A DNA stretch of 64,000 nt from Sulfurimonas sp. HSL3-7 (GCF_039645985.1 NZ_CP147919.1:124001-188000), one strand, 5' to 3'; shown: positions 27,135-37,068, counted from the first letter of the stretch. Notes: a model not told the origin generated them from the letters alone. Program-made: numbers and translations.

Positions 27135-28469
27135 ATGAAGATAGTCATCATCGGTGGTGCCGCTGCAGGGATGAGTGCTGCTGCAAAAGCGAGACGCCTG
27201 TTGAAAGAGGGTTCGGTTACTATCTATGAGAGGGGAGAGATCATCTCATTCGGTGCCTGCGGACTGCCTTATTATGTAGGCGGTTTTTTTGATGACAGCG
27301 CGAAGATGGTCGTACGGAGTGTTGCACAGGCGAAAGAGAGCGGCATTGAGGTCTTTACCGGGTATCAGGTACTGCGTATAAATAGTGCTGAAAAGCTGCT
27401 TGAGGTCCAAAACCTCCAAAGCGGCGAAATATTTCATGACAGCTACGACAAGCTGATGATCGCGACCGGTGCCAATGCCATCATGCCGCCATTTAAAAAT
27501 AACAGACTTGGCAATATCTTTACATTGACAAAGCTGGAAGACGGTCTTGGACTTAAAACAGCGGCCGCCATGGAAAGTGTTCAAAATGTTACGGTCATAG
27601 GCGGCGGTTTTATCGGTATAGAAGTCGTTGAAACGATGATAAAACTGGGCAAGAAGGTTCGTATCATTGAACGAAATGAACGCATCTTCAACAGGGTATT
27701 TGATGAAAGGATCACAGCGCTTATGCAGGAAGAGCTGATAAGCCATGGCGTTGAACTGACCCGGGAAGAGAGTGTCTCCGGTTTTGAAGGGGTGGACAGT
27801 GTTGAGGCGGTTGTAACGGACAAAGGTCGATACCCAACGGACCTAGTTGTGATCGCGACGGGTTTCAGACCCAATACGGATTTTTTAGAAAAGAGCCCGG
27901 TTGAGCGTCTCTCTAACGGTGCGGTCATTGTCAACAACAGCGGTGAAACAAGCGTCACAGACATCTATGCCGCGGGCGATTGTGCCACGGTACCGCATAT
28001 CGTTAAAGAGGAAGATGTTTACATCCCTCTGGCAACCGGTGCCAACAAGCTTGGTCGCGTAGTCGGGGAAAACATGGCCGGCGTCGAGGCCTATTACCCC
28101 GGCTCGCTGGGGTCGGCATGCGTCAAAGTTATGGACTATGAGGCAGCATTGACAGGTATCAGCGAGTCAGATGCCGTGAAGATGGGAGTGGCGTACAAAA
28201 CTGTTTTTATTAAAGATAAAAACCATTCCGAATTTTATCCCGGACAAGAAGACCTTTACATCAAACTGCTGTACGATGCAACGACAGGCATAATTCTCGG
28301 CGGGGAGGTATTGGGTAAAGATGGGGCAGCGCTGCGTATCGACGTGATCTCAATGGCGATCAAAACAAAGATGACGGTAAAAGAGCTCGGGATGATGGAC
28401 TTTTGTTATGCGCCGCCTTTTTCAAAGGCATGGGACGCGCTCAACGTTGCCGGGAATGTAGCTAAATAG
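27135..28469 (+). CDS. FAD-dependent CoA-disulfide reductase/NADH oxidase-like enzyme
   Basis: A 444-residue flavoprotein of the pyridine nucleotide-disulfide oxidoreductase family. FAD site GGAAAGMSAAAKARR is at about 6-20, the single active cysteine in SFGACGLPYYVGG at about 43, the NAD(P)H site GGGFIGIEVVE near 156, and the FAD ribityl segment IYAAGDCA near 276. The lone Cys assigns it to the CoA-disulfide reductase/NADH oxidase/persulfide reductase branch; CoA persulfide or disulfide reduction fits a sulfur-metabolising host. GGAG stands 10 nt before the ATG. Confidence 0.85.
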   Translation: MKIVIIGGAAAGMSAAAKARRLLKEGSVTIYERGEIISFGACGLPYYVGGFFDDSAKMVVRSVAQAKESGIEVFTGYQVLRINSAEKLLEVQNLQSGEIFHDSYDKLMIATGANAIMPPFKNNRLGNIFTLTKLEDGLGLKTAAAMESVQNVTVIGGGFIGIEVVETMIKLGKKVRIIERNERIFNRVFDERITALMQEELISHGVELTREESVSGFEGVDSVEAVVTDKGRYPTDLVVIATGFRPNTDFLEKSPVERLSNGAVIVNNSGETSVTDIYAAGDCATVPHIVKEEDVYIPLATGANKLGRVVGENMAGVEAYYPGSLGSACVKVMDYEAALTGISESDAVKMGVAYKTVFIKDKNHSEFYPGQEDLYIKLLYDATTGIILGGEVLGKDGAALRIDVISMAIKTKMTVKELGMMDFCYAPPFSKAWDALNVAGNVAK

Positions 28470-28471
28470 AA

Positions 28472-29548
28472 TCAGCCCTCGTAATAGCTTTTTACACCGT
28501 CCATCGTCCGTCCCATATTCAGCAGGACCATATCGGCGACAACAAGGGCAGCCATCGCCTCGGCAACGACTGAACCTCGGATTGCGACACATGGGTCATG
28601 ACGTCCCTTTAGTGCAAAATCGACCTCTTCATCATGAGTCGTTGTCGTGTGCTGTTTGATAAAGATGGAGGGTGTCGGTTTGAAGTAGACATTCAGCCGT
28701 ACCTCTTCACCGTTGCTGATCCCGCCCAGGATCCCGCCGGAGTGGTTGGATTCGAACCCCTCTTTTCGGATCGGGTCGTTATTGGTCGAACCGAAAGCTC
28801 TGGCACTTTCATAACCGTCGCCGATCTCAACCGCTTTAACGGCGTTGATCCCCATCATCGCCTCGGCAAGGACACCGTCAAGTTTGTAATAAAGGGGTTC
28901 ACCCAGACCGATAGGCAGGTTATGCATCCTGATCTGGGCGACACCGCCGACAGAGTCGTGACGGTTTTTGGCTTCCAGAATGGCCTCTTTCTGGGCCTGC
29001 TCGACATTTCTGTCAAGCGCATAGATCTCGCTTCCGGCAGGGTAGCTGAAATCAAGCTCTTTGGCGTGAATGCCTGCGATCTCGATGATACCGCTCTCTA
29101 TGGTGATGCCGAGCTCATTGAGCATCAGTTTGGCCACGGCTCCTGCCGCGACGCGTGCCGCAGTCTCGCGAGCAGAAGAGCGTCCGCCGCCGCGGTAGTC
29201 GCGGATGCCGTATTTGTGCCAGTAGGTAAAGTCGGCATGCCCCGGACGGAAGGTGTCTTTGATGTTGGAGTAGTCTTTGCTCTTCTGGTTGGTGTTGTAG
29301 ATCACCATAGCGATCGGCGTGCCGGTGCTGACACCTTCAAAGACGCCGCTGAGGATTTCGACGCTGTCGGCCTCTTTACGCGCTGTCGCAAACTCGTTCT
29401 GGCCCGGTTTACGGCGGTCCAGCTGCGCCTGGATATAGGCCTCGTCTATAGTGAGTCCTGCCGGAACACCATCGATCAGACAGCCTATCGCTTTGCCGTG
29501 GGACTCGCCGAATGTTGAAAAGCTAAAACGGATGCCGAATCGGTTCAT
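28472..29548 (-). CDS. aroC: Chorismate synthase
   Basis: A 358-residue FMN-dependent lyase that makes chorismate from EPSP, the end of the shikimate pathway. The N-terminal [18 protein letters not shown], the [20 protein letters not shown] box and the FKPTPSI segment are present. It overlaps rnc by 4 bp (ATGA) and ends 2 bp from the convergent flavoprotein gene. The rnhA - rnc - aroC order is known from Helicobacter. Confidence 0.96.
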   Translation of the reverse strand: MNRFGIRFSFSTFGESHGKAIGCLIDGVPAGLTIDEAYIQAQLDRRKPGQNEFATARKEADSVEILSGVFEGVSTGTPIAMVIYNTNQKSKDYSNIKDTFRPGHADFTYWHKYGIRDYRGGGRSSARETAARVAAGAVAKLMLNELGITIESGIIEIAGIHAKELDFSYPAGSEIYALDRNVEQAQKEAILEAKNRHDSVGGVAQIRMHNLPIGLGEPLYYKLDGVLAEAMMGINAVKAVEIGDGYESARAFGSTNNDPIRKEGFESNHSGGILGGISNGEEVRLNVYFKPTPSIFIKQHTTTTHDEEVDFALKGRHDPCVAIRGSVVAEAMAALVVADMVLLNMGRTMDGVKSYYEG

Positions 29549-30225
29549 TTTTCATTTTCCTTTAGTATGTTGATAGCAAGAAATGCAGCCTCTTGTTGGG
29601 CAATCTTTTTGCTCTTTCCGCTGGCCCGGGCATACTCTTTGCCATCGACATGGACGGCGATCTCAAACTCTTTTTTATGGTCGGGCCCGTGGGAACCGAC
29701 AAGCTTGTATTCCGGGGTGGTTCCGAATTGCGCCTGGGTCATCTCCTGAAGGGTTGTTTTATAATCTTTAAAGAGGGTGTCAAGGGAGATGTCCGGATAG
29801 ACCTCTTCAAGCAATTTGATACTGATATCGCGGGCTTTCTCCAGACCGGCCTCAAGATAGAGTGCCCCGATGATCGCCTCAAAGGCATTTGAGAGCAGAG
29901 AGGGTTTGCTACGGCCGCCATTGTTCTCTTCTGCATTGGACAATAAGAGTTGTTTTCCCAGCCCGATATGGTTGGCTAAACGGGTAAACCCTTCCTCATT
30001 GACCAATGAAGCACGCATTTTAGAGAGTTTTCCCTCATCGTGATTGGGGAAGTTCTCAAAAAGGTATTCGCCGACGATAAGATCGAGCACCGCATCGCCT
30101 AAAAACTCTAAACGTTCATTATTGTAGGGCTGTTTGTAGCTCTTATGGGTCAGCGCTTCAATAATGAGCTTTTTGTTTTTAAAGCTATAGCCGAGTCGAT
30201 CCTCTAATGCTTTTATCTGTTCCAT
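29545..30225 (-). CDS. rnc: Ribonuclease III
   Basis: A 226-residue dsRNA endonuclease for rRNA and mRNA processing. The catalytic signature [13 protein letters not shown] is at about 38-50, the second acidic site is in [15 protein letters not shown], and a dsRNA-binding domain fills about 155-226 ([11 protein letters not shown] to [12 protein letters not shown]). AAAGGATAAAA precedes the ATG. It lies in the rnhA - rnc - aroC operon. Confidence 0.96.
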   Translation of the reverse strand: MEQIKALEDRLGYSFKNKKLIIEALTHKSYKQPYNNERLEFLGDAVLDLIVGEYLFENFPNHDEGKLSKMRASLVNEEGFTRLANHIGLGKQLLLSNAEENNGGRSKPSLLSNAFEAIIGALYLEAGLEKARDISIKLLEEVYPDISLDTLFKDYKTTLQEMTQAQFGTTPEYKLVGSHGPDHKKEFEIAVHVDGKEYARASGKSKKIAQQEAAFLAINILKENEK

Positions 30226-30242
30226 TTTTATCCTTTCGTAAT

Positions 30243-30674
30243 TCAGTTGGCGAGAGCTTTGAACTCTTCTGCCTTGGCCCGGGCGATATCGTCACACCTC
30301 TCGTTCTCTTCATGACCGACATGTCCTCTGACCCAGATCCCATGGATATGATGCGGTTTGGCAACTTCCATGTACTCTTGCCAAAGATCGGGGTTTTTGA
30401 CCTTTTTGAAGCCGCGTGCGATCCAGCTATCGAGCCACTCGTTGATCCCTTTGATCACATAGGAGGAATCCGAGACAATCTCGACCTCACAGGGCTCTTT
30501 TAGGGCCTTCAACCCTTCGATAACGCCGCGCAGCTCCATGCGGTTGTTGGTCGTGTGCAGTTCGCCACCGCTGATAATGCGCTCGTTGTTATGGTAACGC
30601 AAGATCGTCCCAAACCCGCCTGGCCCGGGGTTACCTAAGGCACTTCCATCACTGAAAAGAGTTATTTTCTTCAA
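30243..30674 (-). CDS. rnhA: Ribonuclease HI
   Basis: A 143-residue enzyme that removes RNA from RNA:DNA hybrids. The four catalytic acids are present: Asp in [14 protein letters not shown], Glu in NNRMELRGV, Asp in [11 protein letters not shown] and Asp in [11 protein letters not shown]. The start overlaps the end of the TPR gene by 26 bp, and rnc follows 17 bp later. Confidence 0.95.
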   Translation of the reverse strand: MKKITLFSDGSALGNPGPGGFGTILRYHNNERIISGGELHTTNNRMELRGVIEGLKALKEPCEVEIVSDSSYVIKGINEWLDSWIARGFKKVKNPDLWQEYMEVAKPHHIHGIWVRGHVGHEENERCDDIARAKAEEFKALAN

Positions 30675-31692
30675 AGTGATCCTTTGTCAAAAGTGCTTCT
30701 GTGACGACCGAATCGATCTCATGGCAGTTTGGACATCGATGGAAGCTGAACGGATAGACCTGCTTGCAATGGTTGCACAGATAATCAAACTGCAAGGTGG
30801 CACCGCCTTGGTCTGCCATATTGAGCTTGATCAGGACATCAAACTCAAAGATGTTGCTCTCCTGGGCAGCAAAAGTTAAGCCTTTGGCGCTAAAGAGTTC
30901 GCGCAGATAACTGTTAGATGAAATTATATCCAAATTTGCCTCAGCTTCGCGGGCATTCCAGAGGAGGTCGATCATCCGTTCGCACTCTCCGAGATCGAGG
31001 TTTTTCCAGGCCAGATCCGGGGTGTGGCGAAAGAGATATTCAAAAATAAGGTAGCTTAAGAGGTGATGCTCCTGGTACAGAGCCAACAGCTTCTGCGCCT
31101 TCTCCTCTACTCCGAATTGACTGCTTCGAATGATGCCGACGGCGGCGAGATAGATACGGTCTTTCTTGTTATCGATACCCAGCTCCTCCAGCGGTTCCAG
31201 GACTTCAAGGGCTTTGTCAAACTGATGCATCTGTTCATAAATGATCAGCAGATAACGCAGGGCTTTAGGCGTACGGGGAAACTGTTTCAGGATCTGTAGA
31301 AATATCTCCTGTGCACGTTCCAAAAACCCTGCCTTGAAATAGGTCACCCCCAAAAGATAGAGGGTCTCTACTTTTTGGGCCGGCTCTTTTTGAAGTTCAA
31401 GCAGAATGAGATAGATCTCGATACACTTCTCGTAGTCGCCGTTTTGGAAATAGGTCTGTGCCATGATGAGTGCGGATTTTTCGGAGATCGCTTCGGAGTG
31501 CATGAGTGATTTCAGCTCCTGCTCCGTCGGCATAGAACTAAAAACATCAAGAAAACTGTTGAAATAACGCGACTCCTCCTTGTGTTTGATGCGACTCCAC
31601 CAATATGAAAAAAGCGCGATCACAAAGACAAGAGAAAAGAAGATGATGATGCCAAACAGCGGATCACGAAATTCTATAAATAAATCGTTCAC
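30649..31692 (-). CDS. LapB-like TPR protein with zinc ribbon
   Basis: A 347-residue membrane-anchored protein. One helix (about 13-32, IIIFFSLVFVIALFSYWW) leads to tetratricopeptide repeats (about 70-250) and a C-terminal rubredoxin-like knuckle, CNHC..CPNC (about 310-330). This is the plan of LapB/YciM, which controls LpxC degradation and lipopolysaccharide synthesis in E. coli; homology by architecture is clear, function here is inferred. The start is GTG at 31692 with GGAGAGG before it, and TATAAT lies upstream. It heads the operon with rnhA, rnc and aroC. Confidence 0.8.
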   Translation of the reverse strand: MNDLFIEFRDPLFGIIIFFSLVFVIALFSYWWSRIKHKEESRYFNSFLDVFSSMPTEQELKSLMHSEAISEKSALIMAQTYFQNGDYEKCIEIYLILLELQKEPAQKVETLYLLGVTYFKAGFLERAQEIFLQILKQFPRTPKALRYLLIIYEQMHQFDKALEVLEPLEELGIDNKKDRIYLAAVGIIRSSQFGVEEKAQKLLALYQEHHLLSYLIFEYLFRHTPDLAWKNLDLGECERMIDLLWNAREAEANLDIISSNSYLRELFSAKGLTFAAQESNIFEFDVLIKLNMADQGGATLQFDYLCNHCKQVYPFSFHRCPNCHEIDSVVTEALLTKDHFEENNSFQ

Positions 31693-31864
31693 ACCCTCTC
31701 CGTTTTTTATTATGATTATACCCCACCCTTACTTGTGTGAAGGCAAAGCAAGATAAAACTGTTGAAGCATCCAAAGAGCCATACACTGTTCAGGCAACAG
31801 GCACCCGTAAACGGATAAACTGTTTTTTCATCACGAAATCATCACAAATTAAGCTGAAAAGAGA

Positions 31865-31922
31865 TTTTTGACGAAAATAATCCATATATATATTGACTTT
31901 TAACGTCAAAAAGCTCTATAAT
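31865..31922 (+). promoter_or_regulatory. Promoter with nested inverted repeats before the recombinase-like gene
   Basis: TTGACT (31893-31898) and TATAAT (31917-31922) are spaced 18 bp apart. A 9-bp perfect inverted repeat, TTTTTGACG (31865-31873) and CGTCAAAAA (31904-31912), and an inner pair TTGAC/GTCAA (31893-31897, 31905-31909) cover the -35 box and spacer, the position expected of a repressor or autoregulatory operator. Confidence 0.55.
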
Positions 31923-31959
31923 GGTGATGAAAATAAAAATATCGGGGGTTTAATCGTCA

Positions 31960-32625
31960 ATGGCAATTAGTTACATACGCCCAGATAAATATTTTGATGG
32001 CGCTTTCGAGCAGCTCAAAAGCATTAATGCTTATGCGCAGGCCAGCGGAATAGATATTACGGAAGAATATGTTGATCACACCTCGCAAAACAACACACTT
32101 GACGAGCGTGAAGATGTTGTCAAGTTTTTTAGAAGCAACCAGGGCCGGGATCTCCTGATCTCCGACATCTGGGTCTTAAGCAGCAATATAACCGATCTTT
32201 TACAGATGGTTGCCTGTCTTTTAAAAAACGAGATGCGTATTCATGTCATCAGTGCGGGTGTCGTGATCGATCAGAATAGCGACGTAATGTTGGTTTTAGG
32301 TATAATTGATCAACTACGTCAGGTGTTGGAGAGCAGAGAGAAGAAGATGATCGGACGCCCGAAAGGGAGCCGTTCCTCTTCGAAGTTCGATCCTTATCTG
32401 GACCTGATCATCGGGTACATTCGTGATAATATGAGTGTCAGTGCTATGGCAAGAGAACTGAAGGTCAGCCGAAGCTCCTTAAAAGACTATATCGAGTCAC
32501 GTGAGCTCAAAGAGGTTGCTAAAGGGCTGGTTACACTGGATGTCCCGGTTGATGCAGAACAAAAAGTGATAGGGACGATTGTCTGTCCCCATTCAGATAA
32601 AATTCAAGAGGAGTCAGAAGCATGA
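31960..32625 (+). CDS. Catalytically dead serine-recombinase-like DNA-binding protein
   Basis: A 221-residue protein laid out like a resolvase/invertase: an N-terminal domain (1-128) beginning SYIRPDK where active enzymes have YARVS, then GRPKGS (132-137, AT-hook-like) and a helix-turn-helix (about 145-180, MSVSAMARELKVSRSSLKDYI). The nucleophile Ser is Asp9, and the Asp-Arg-x-x-Arg block of resolvases is Trp71-Val72-x-x-Ser75, so strand exchange should be impossible; Arg7 and Arg50 remain. It overlaps ccoG by 4 bp (ATGA). It is most likely a transcription regulator made from a recombinase; that is inference. Confidence 0.72.
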   Translation: MAISYIRPDKYFDGAFEQLKSINAYAQASGIDITEEYVDHTSQNNTLDEREDVVKFFRSNQGRDLLISDIWVLSSNITDLLQMVACLLKNEMRIHVISAGVVIDQNSDVMLVLGIIDQLRQVLESREKKMIGRPKGSRSSSKFDPYLDLIIGYIRDNMSVSAMARELKVSRSSLKDYIESRELKEVAKGLVTLDVPVDAEQKVIGTIVCPHSDKIQEESEA

Positions 32626-34076
32626 GTGAAACAGTTGCTGTCGAGAAAAAATCGACAAAAGATTATTTAAAAGGGTGGATTCCATTTCGTATTATGCGTT
32701 ACTGGTTTTTCGGTTTAATAACCGTTTTTGCCCTGGTCGCGCCGTGGATTACGATAGAAGGAAATCACCTCTTCCTACTTTCATTCGACAAGCTGAAACT
32801 ACACCTTGCATTCGTGCAGTTCGATATGCAAGAGATGTATTTGATGCCGTTTGTCCTGATGATCATGTTCATCGGAATTTTCGGGCTTACTGTTGTCGGT
32901 GGGCGTGTCTTCTGTGGATGGATGTGCCCGCAGACGATCTTCCGTGTCATCTACCGTGACCTGATCGAGACAAAGCTACTGAAACTGCGAAAGCGTATTA
33001 AGAACAAGCAGAATGAACCGGATATGTCCAAGACGGAGAACAAGGTTAAAAAAGTGATCGCTGTCTTGCTCTGGACACTTCTGGCGTTTGTCGCAGCGGC
33101 GGATTTTTTATGGTATTTCGTACCACCTGAAGACTTTTTCGCCTACATGGCCAACCCGCTTGACCATATGGTACTTCTCGGATCACTGATCGGTATTGCG
33201 GCCTTCATTATTGTCGATGTCGTTATGATCAAAGAGAACTTCTGTATCTATGTCTGTCCTTACTCTCGTATTCAGTCGGTGCTTTATGATGACGATACGG
33301 TCATGGCAATCTACGATCCGCACCGAGGCGGAAAGATCTATGACGAGCATACAAAACTGTACACAAAAGAGAAGGATATCCGCGCGGCTGAACCGAATTC
33401 CGAGTGTACGGCATGTGAGTCATGTGTAACGGTCTGTCCGACGCATATTGATATCCGCCAGGGTCTGCAGCTTGAATGTATCAACTGTCTGGAGTGTGTG
33501 GATGCCTGTACGGCGGTTATGGGTAAACTCGGTAAAGAGAGTCTTGTCCGCTGGTCAAGTGACAAAGAGGTTCTTTATCAGAAAGGCAAGACCCGCTATT
33601 TCCGTCCGAAGGTGATCGGCTATGCGGTTATCCTTGTTATTGTGGCGGTTGTCCTGGGTCTTATGGGAAGTACAAAAGAACATATGCTGCTAAACATCAA
33701 TAAAGAGAGCCGTCTTTATGATGTCAAGACAACAGTTGATGGCGGAAAAGTTGTCGATAATGCCTATATCTTCCTGCTCCAAAATACGGAAAATGAAGAC
33801 CATAAATTCTATTTTGATATTATTACGCCGAAAGAGTATGAAGGCAAGATCAAGATCCAAAAACCTTCTGCACCGTTTAAAGCGAAGCCAGGCATTAAAA
33901 AGAAAAAAGTGGTCGTCCTCTATACGGATGAGATGATCGTGGACGATGCGACCAAAGATACGATCATTCCGATCACAATCAGAGCCTACGCGATCGATGA
34001 TAAAGAGCGCATAGTGGTTGACCGCCATACGACCTTTATCTTCCCGCGAAAAGATGTCTATGAGGCTGCCAAGTAG
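32622..34076 (+). CDS. ccoG: Cytochrome c oxidase accessory protein CcoG (FixG/RdxA)
   Basis: A 484-residue inner-membrane ferredoxin-like protein needed for cbb3 oxidase assembly; in Rhodobacter it is a cupric reductase. Five or so helices lie in the first 350 residues, with CGWMCPQ and CIYVCPYSRIQ in membrane-proximal loops, a two-[4Fe-4S] ferredoxin unit (CTACESCVTVCP, CINCLECVDAC), and a periplasmic Ig-like C-terminal domain (about 370-484). The start overlaps the recombinase-like gene. The rest of the cco operon is not in the window. Confidence 0.94.
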   Translation: MSETVAVEKKSTKDYLKGWIPFRIMRYWFFGLITVFALVAPWITIEGNHLFLLSFDKLKLHLAFVQFDMQEMYLMPFVLMIMFIGIFGLTVVGGRVFCGWMCPQTIFRVIYRDLIETKLLKLRKRIKNKQNEPDMSKTENKVKKVIAVLLWTLLAFVAAADFLWYFVPPEDFFAYMANPLDHMVLLGSLIGIAAFIIVDVVMIKENFCIYVCPYSRIQSVLYDDDTVMAIYDPHRGGKIYDEHTKLYTKEKDIRAAEPNSECTACESCVTVCPTHIDIRQGLQLECINCLECVDACTAVMGKLGKESLVRWSSDKEVLYQKGKTRYFRPKVIGYAVILVIVAVVLGLMGSTKEHMLLNINKESRLYDVKTTVDGGKVVDNAYIFLLQNTENEDHKFYFDIITPKEYEGKIKIQKPSAPFKAKPGIKKKKVVVLYTDEMIVDDATKDTIIPITIRAYAIDDKERIVVDRHTTFIFPRKDVYEAAK

Positions 34077-34088
34077 CATCTCGAAGTT

Positions 34089-34112
34089 TTTCCGTGGCTT
34101 CGGCCGCGGGAA
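34089..34112 (+). terminator. UUCG-loop hairpin after ccoG
   Basis: CCGTGGC-TTCG-GCCGCGG (34092-34109) forms a 7-bp stem with a stable UUCG tetraloop, extendable by 3 pairs, 15 nt after the ccoG stop. No T tract follows, so it may protect the 3' end. Confidence 0.5.
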
Positions 34113-34263
34113 TGTTGTCTCCAGATGTAAGACCGGGCGGTTACACATCATGGGCGTTATTTACTAACCTCTTTTTCTATCCTAATTTTTTCATCCATTT
34201 TTCCTCTTGTTTCGATAATTTCATTGAAGATGTTATTGGTATCGTACAGAAATTGATCTGTCG

Positions 34264-34398
34264 ATGGTGGTCAATGCGCTTGCAGAAAGCAGCTATAGCC
34301 GTAAAGTCGGCCAGGATTGGATAGAGGTACAGAGAATATCTTGTACAAACCCGAAAATAAAGATTCAGGGTTTAAAGAGACTGGCAAAAGCCGCTTGA
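34264..34398 (+). pseudogene. Possible coding relic in the ccoG-EAL gap
   Basis: The 395-bp gap 34077-34471 has no convincing gene. In it, the frame open from about 34230 to the stop at 34398 encodes a natural-looking stretch with an in-frame ATG at 34264 (44 residues, MVVNALAESSYSRKVGQDW then EVQRISCTNPKIKIQGLKRL), but no ribosome site is seen. It may be the tail of a decayed gene or chance. The family is not recognised. Confidence 0.22.
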
Positions 34399-34471
34399 TT
34401 ACTGATAATAAAACGACTGCAGTCCAGCCGGCATCAAGCAGGAAAAGGTTCATGCATTGATAGGAAACCGT

Positions 34472-37018
34472 TTAGCCGTTAACCCTGTCCAGCAAGCCAT
34501 CGATCTCACTCTCGGGTACTGCTGGAGAGATCACAAAGCCCTGAGCGTAATCGATATGAAGCTCTTTTACGGCTAGCAGTGTCTTATCATCTTTGACAAA
34601 CTCTGCAATAGTCTGTGCACCCATCACTTTGGCAAACTCGCTAATACTTTTGGTAATAGCCAGAGAGTTTGGATTTTGCGTCATGTCTTTAATAAACTGA
34701 CCGTCTATCTTGATAAAATCCGCCTGCATCATAGAGAGGTTGGCAAAATTGGAGTGGCCCGTTCCGAAATCATCGATAGCGATGCCAAAGCCGGCACGCT
34801 TCAGTTCGGTAAAAAAACGGATGCTCCTTTGCGGATCGTCGATCGCTTCGGTCTCCAAAAGCTCGAATACGATCTGGTGCGCTTCGATGTCGAAGTGCTT
34901 GCAGCGCCCGATGATGTGATCAAGGAAAAGAGCATCCTGAATGTCTTTGAAGGAGAGGTTGATCGAAAAGGTAAATTTCGGGTAACGTGCCGCAACACCA
35001 AAGACTTTCTCGATCATCAGCAGGGTGATCTCATGCATCCGTCCCATCTTTTCGGCACTCTCCAGAAAGTGATACGGAGAGAGAATCTCGCCGTTCTCTT
35101 CCATGCGGACAAGCGCCTCAAACTTTTCGATCCTTTCGGTCCTGATATTGTAGATGGGTTGAAAGTAGGGCATGATACGGTCTTCTGCGATCGCCGCTTT
35201 AAGCCGCCCGGCCCAGAGCAGATTGGTCTGGACCTGTTCGCTTCTGTCAAACTCCTCTTTAAAATAGATGGGTGTCGAGATCTTGTTGTCAAGGGCGTTC
35301 TGCAGTGCCAGCGTCGCTTTTTCAAGCTCACTGCCGTCATTTTCTATCTTGCTGATACCGCCATAGATAAAGGGGTGAAGCTCGACGGTGTTGTAGGTGA
35401 CATGGAGTGCATTAAGCTGTTGCAACAGTGCTCTGAAATAGCTCTGTTGCCGGTATGGCAGAAACAGTGCCAGCTCATTATCGGCTATACGGTAGATCTC
35501 AATATCATCTTCATTCCTGAGGATAGCGATGATGCTCTCCAGCAGCGTCAGTACACCCTCTTGACCGTAATACTGTAAAAGCGCCCTATAGTTATGAATA
35601 TGCAATAACATCAGACAGTGTGCTTTTGTCTCCAGAAGATCACTTAAGAGCTTACGGCGATTAAAAAGCCCGCTCTCTTGATCTCTGATCAGCATATCAA
35701 GCAGTTCCTGATGCGTATAGTTGAGATTGGTATTGAGCGTTTCGAGTTCGGTGATCTTTGAGTTTTCAAGATGAAAGTCCTCTTCACGGCCAAGCTGCGA
35801 TGAGAAGGCAACAATGGCCTGCAGCGGTTGCGTAATACCTGCTGCGAGCCTTTTGAGTGACCCCAGATTGAACCAGAAGAAAAAAAGATAGAAGAACGCG
35901 ATAGCGATAATAAAGATGATCCCGACATGAACAGTGCGTTCACTTACCATTGTAATAGGTGCAAAAATGGCTGCCTTTTCAACATAGATGACGATTTTAA
36001 GATCGGTACCTTTGACCGGCATGGTGTACTCGATAAATCGGGAGGCTGCAAGGGTTTTCATGTTAATCGTCATCGAACCTGATGGGGCTGCTGTCTGCTC
36101 TTTATGCATCTGGTAAAAGGAGTGTGTTTTGAAATCCTTTTCAATGGCCGCCGGGTTGGATGAAGCGATCAGGGTGTTCTCTTTGTCCATCAGCATGGCC
36201 TGGGCTTCGAAAGGTAGGTCGAGTCCGTTGATCACATTGGCAATCTCTTTGACATTGAGGGTAAATCCCGCCACCCCGATAAAATGGTTATCAAGATAGA
36301 GCGGTTTGACATAGGTGCCGAGTTCGCCGTTTCGAAGTGCCCAGCTCTTCTTATAGAGCGGTACAAAAAGGCTGTTTTTGTCAGGATTATGTACAGGATC
36401 GGCATTACAATAAAAAGAGTGCTCGGTGACATCAAGCGTGGGTTTGAGCTCTTTGACAGGATTGATCGGAGGGTAGGCGAAGGCGTACCTTTTATCGATA
36501 TTGATCCATATATTGGTGATGAGCGAACGGGGGGTCTCGATGATCGTTTTAGCAATCGGTGCGAGCGGGACAAGCGAATTTAAAATACCGTAGTCATCGG
36601 GCTGAAGCTCTTTCAGATTGGTTGTATAGACAGTGGTGCTCTTTGGCTTTGTATACTTATAAAACCCCTTTTCAGAGACATGCGGCGGCGCATATTGAAA
36701 AAATCCGTCATAAAGTTGATAGTTTTGGGGATTTTCGGCCCGTTGAGCGCGCATGGTAAAAAATATCTCACTGGTGTCGGTGAGTTGATTAAGATCATTT
36801 TTTGCCTGGATAAAGTGCTGATTGATCCGTGCCGTTGTTTGGTGCGCGATCTCTATAAAAGCCTCTTTTGTAATCAACTCAAGGGCATTCTTATTTTGTT
36901 CGGATTGATAGTTATTGAGCAAAAACAGGGTGATGACAAGTGAGAATTCGATGAGCAGAATCGGCAGTAAGGCCTGTGCAAAAAAATGTCGTATGATTAG
37001 AGTGCTGATTGATCTCAT
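34472..37018 (-). CDS. dCache sensor with degenerate GGDEF and intact EAL domain
   Basis: An 848-residue membrane sensor and probable c-di-GMP phosphodiesterase. TM1 (about 15-35), a long periplasmic dCache-like domain (about 40-350), TM2 (about 362-385), a GGDEF-fold domain whose signature is replaced by ADNEL (so no cyclase activity), then an EAL domain (about 600-845). EAL residues look complete: FEALVR, SINLS, ELLETE, IDDFGTG, KIDGQFI, AEFV and QGF. It lies 109 bp after the PAS gene; a TATACT box at 37048-37053 on the minus strand could drive it separately. Confidence 0.85.
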   Translation of the reverse strand: MRSISTLIIRHFFAQALLPILLIEFSLVITLFLLNNYQSEQNKNALELITKEAFIEIAHQTTARINQHFIQAKNDLNQLTDTSEIFFTMRAQRAENPQNYQLYDGFFQYAPPHVSEKGFYKYTKPKSTTVYTTNLKELQPDDYGILNSLVPLAPIAKTIIETPRSLITNIWINIDKRYAFAYPPINPVKELKPTLDVTEHSFYCNADPVHNPDKNSLFVPLYKKSWALRNGELGTYVKPLYLDNHFIGVAGFTLNVKEIANVINGLDLPFEAQAMLMDKENTLIASSNPAAIEKDFKTHSFYQMHKEQTAAPSGSMTINMKTLAASRFIEYTMPVKGTDLKIVIYVEKAAIFAPITMVSERTVHVGIIFIIAIAFFYLFFFWFNLGSLKRLAAGITQPLQAIVAFSSQLGREEDFHLENSKITELETLNTNLNYTHQELLDMLIRDQESGLFNRRKLLSDLLETKAHCLMLLHIHNYRALLQYYGQEGVLTLLESIIAILRNEDDIEIYRIADNELALFLPYRQQSYFRALLQQLNALHVTYNTVELHPFIYGGISKIENDGSELEKATLALQNALDNKISTPIYFKEEFDRSEQVQTNLLWAGRLKAAIAEDRIMPYFQPIYNIRTERIEKFEALVRMEENGEILSPYHFLESAEKMGRMHEITLLMIEKVFGVAARYPKFTFSINLSFKDIQDALFLDHIIGRCKHFDIEAHQIVFELLETEAIDDPQRSIRFFTELKRAGFGIAIDDFGTGHSNFANLSMMQADFIKIDGQFIKDMTQNPNSLAITKSISEFAKVMGAQTIAEFVKDDKTLLAVKELHIDYAQGFVISPAVPESEIDGLLDRVNG

Positions 37019-37068
37019 GTTTTGCCGTTTATCGTAAGTGTTGTTTTAGTATAGCGGAAAAAAATGTT

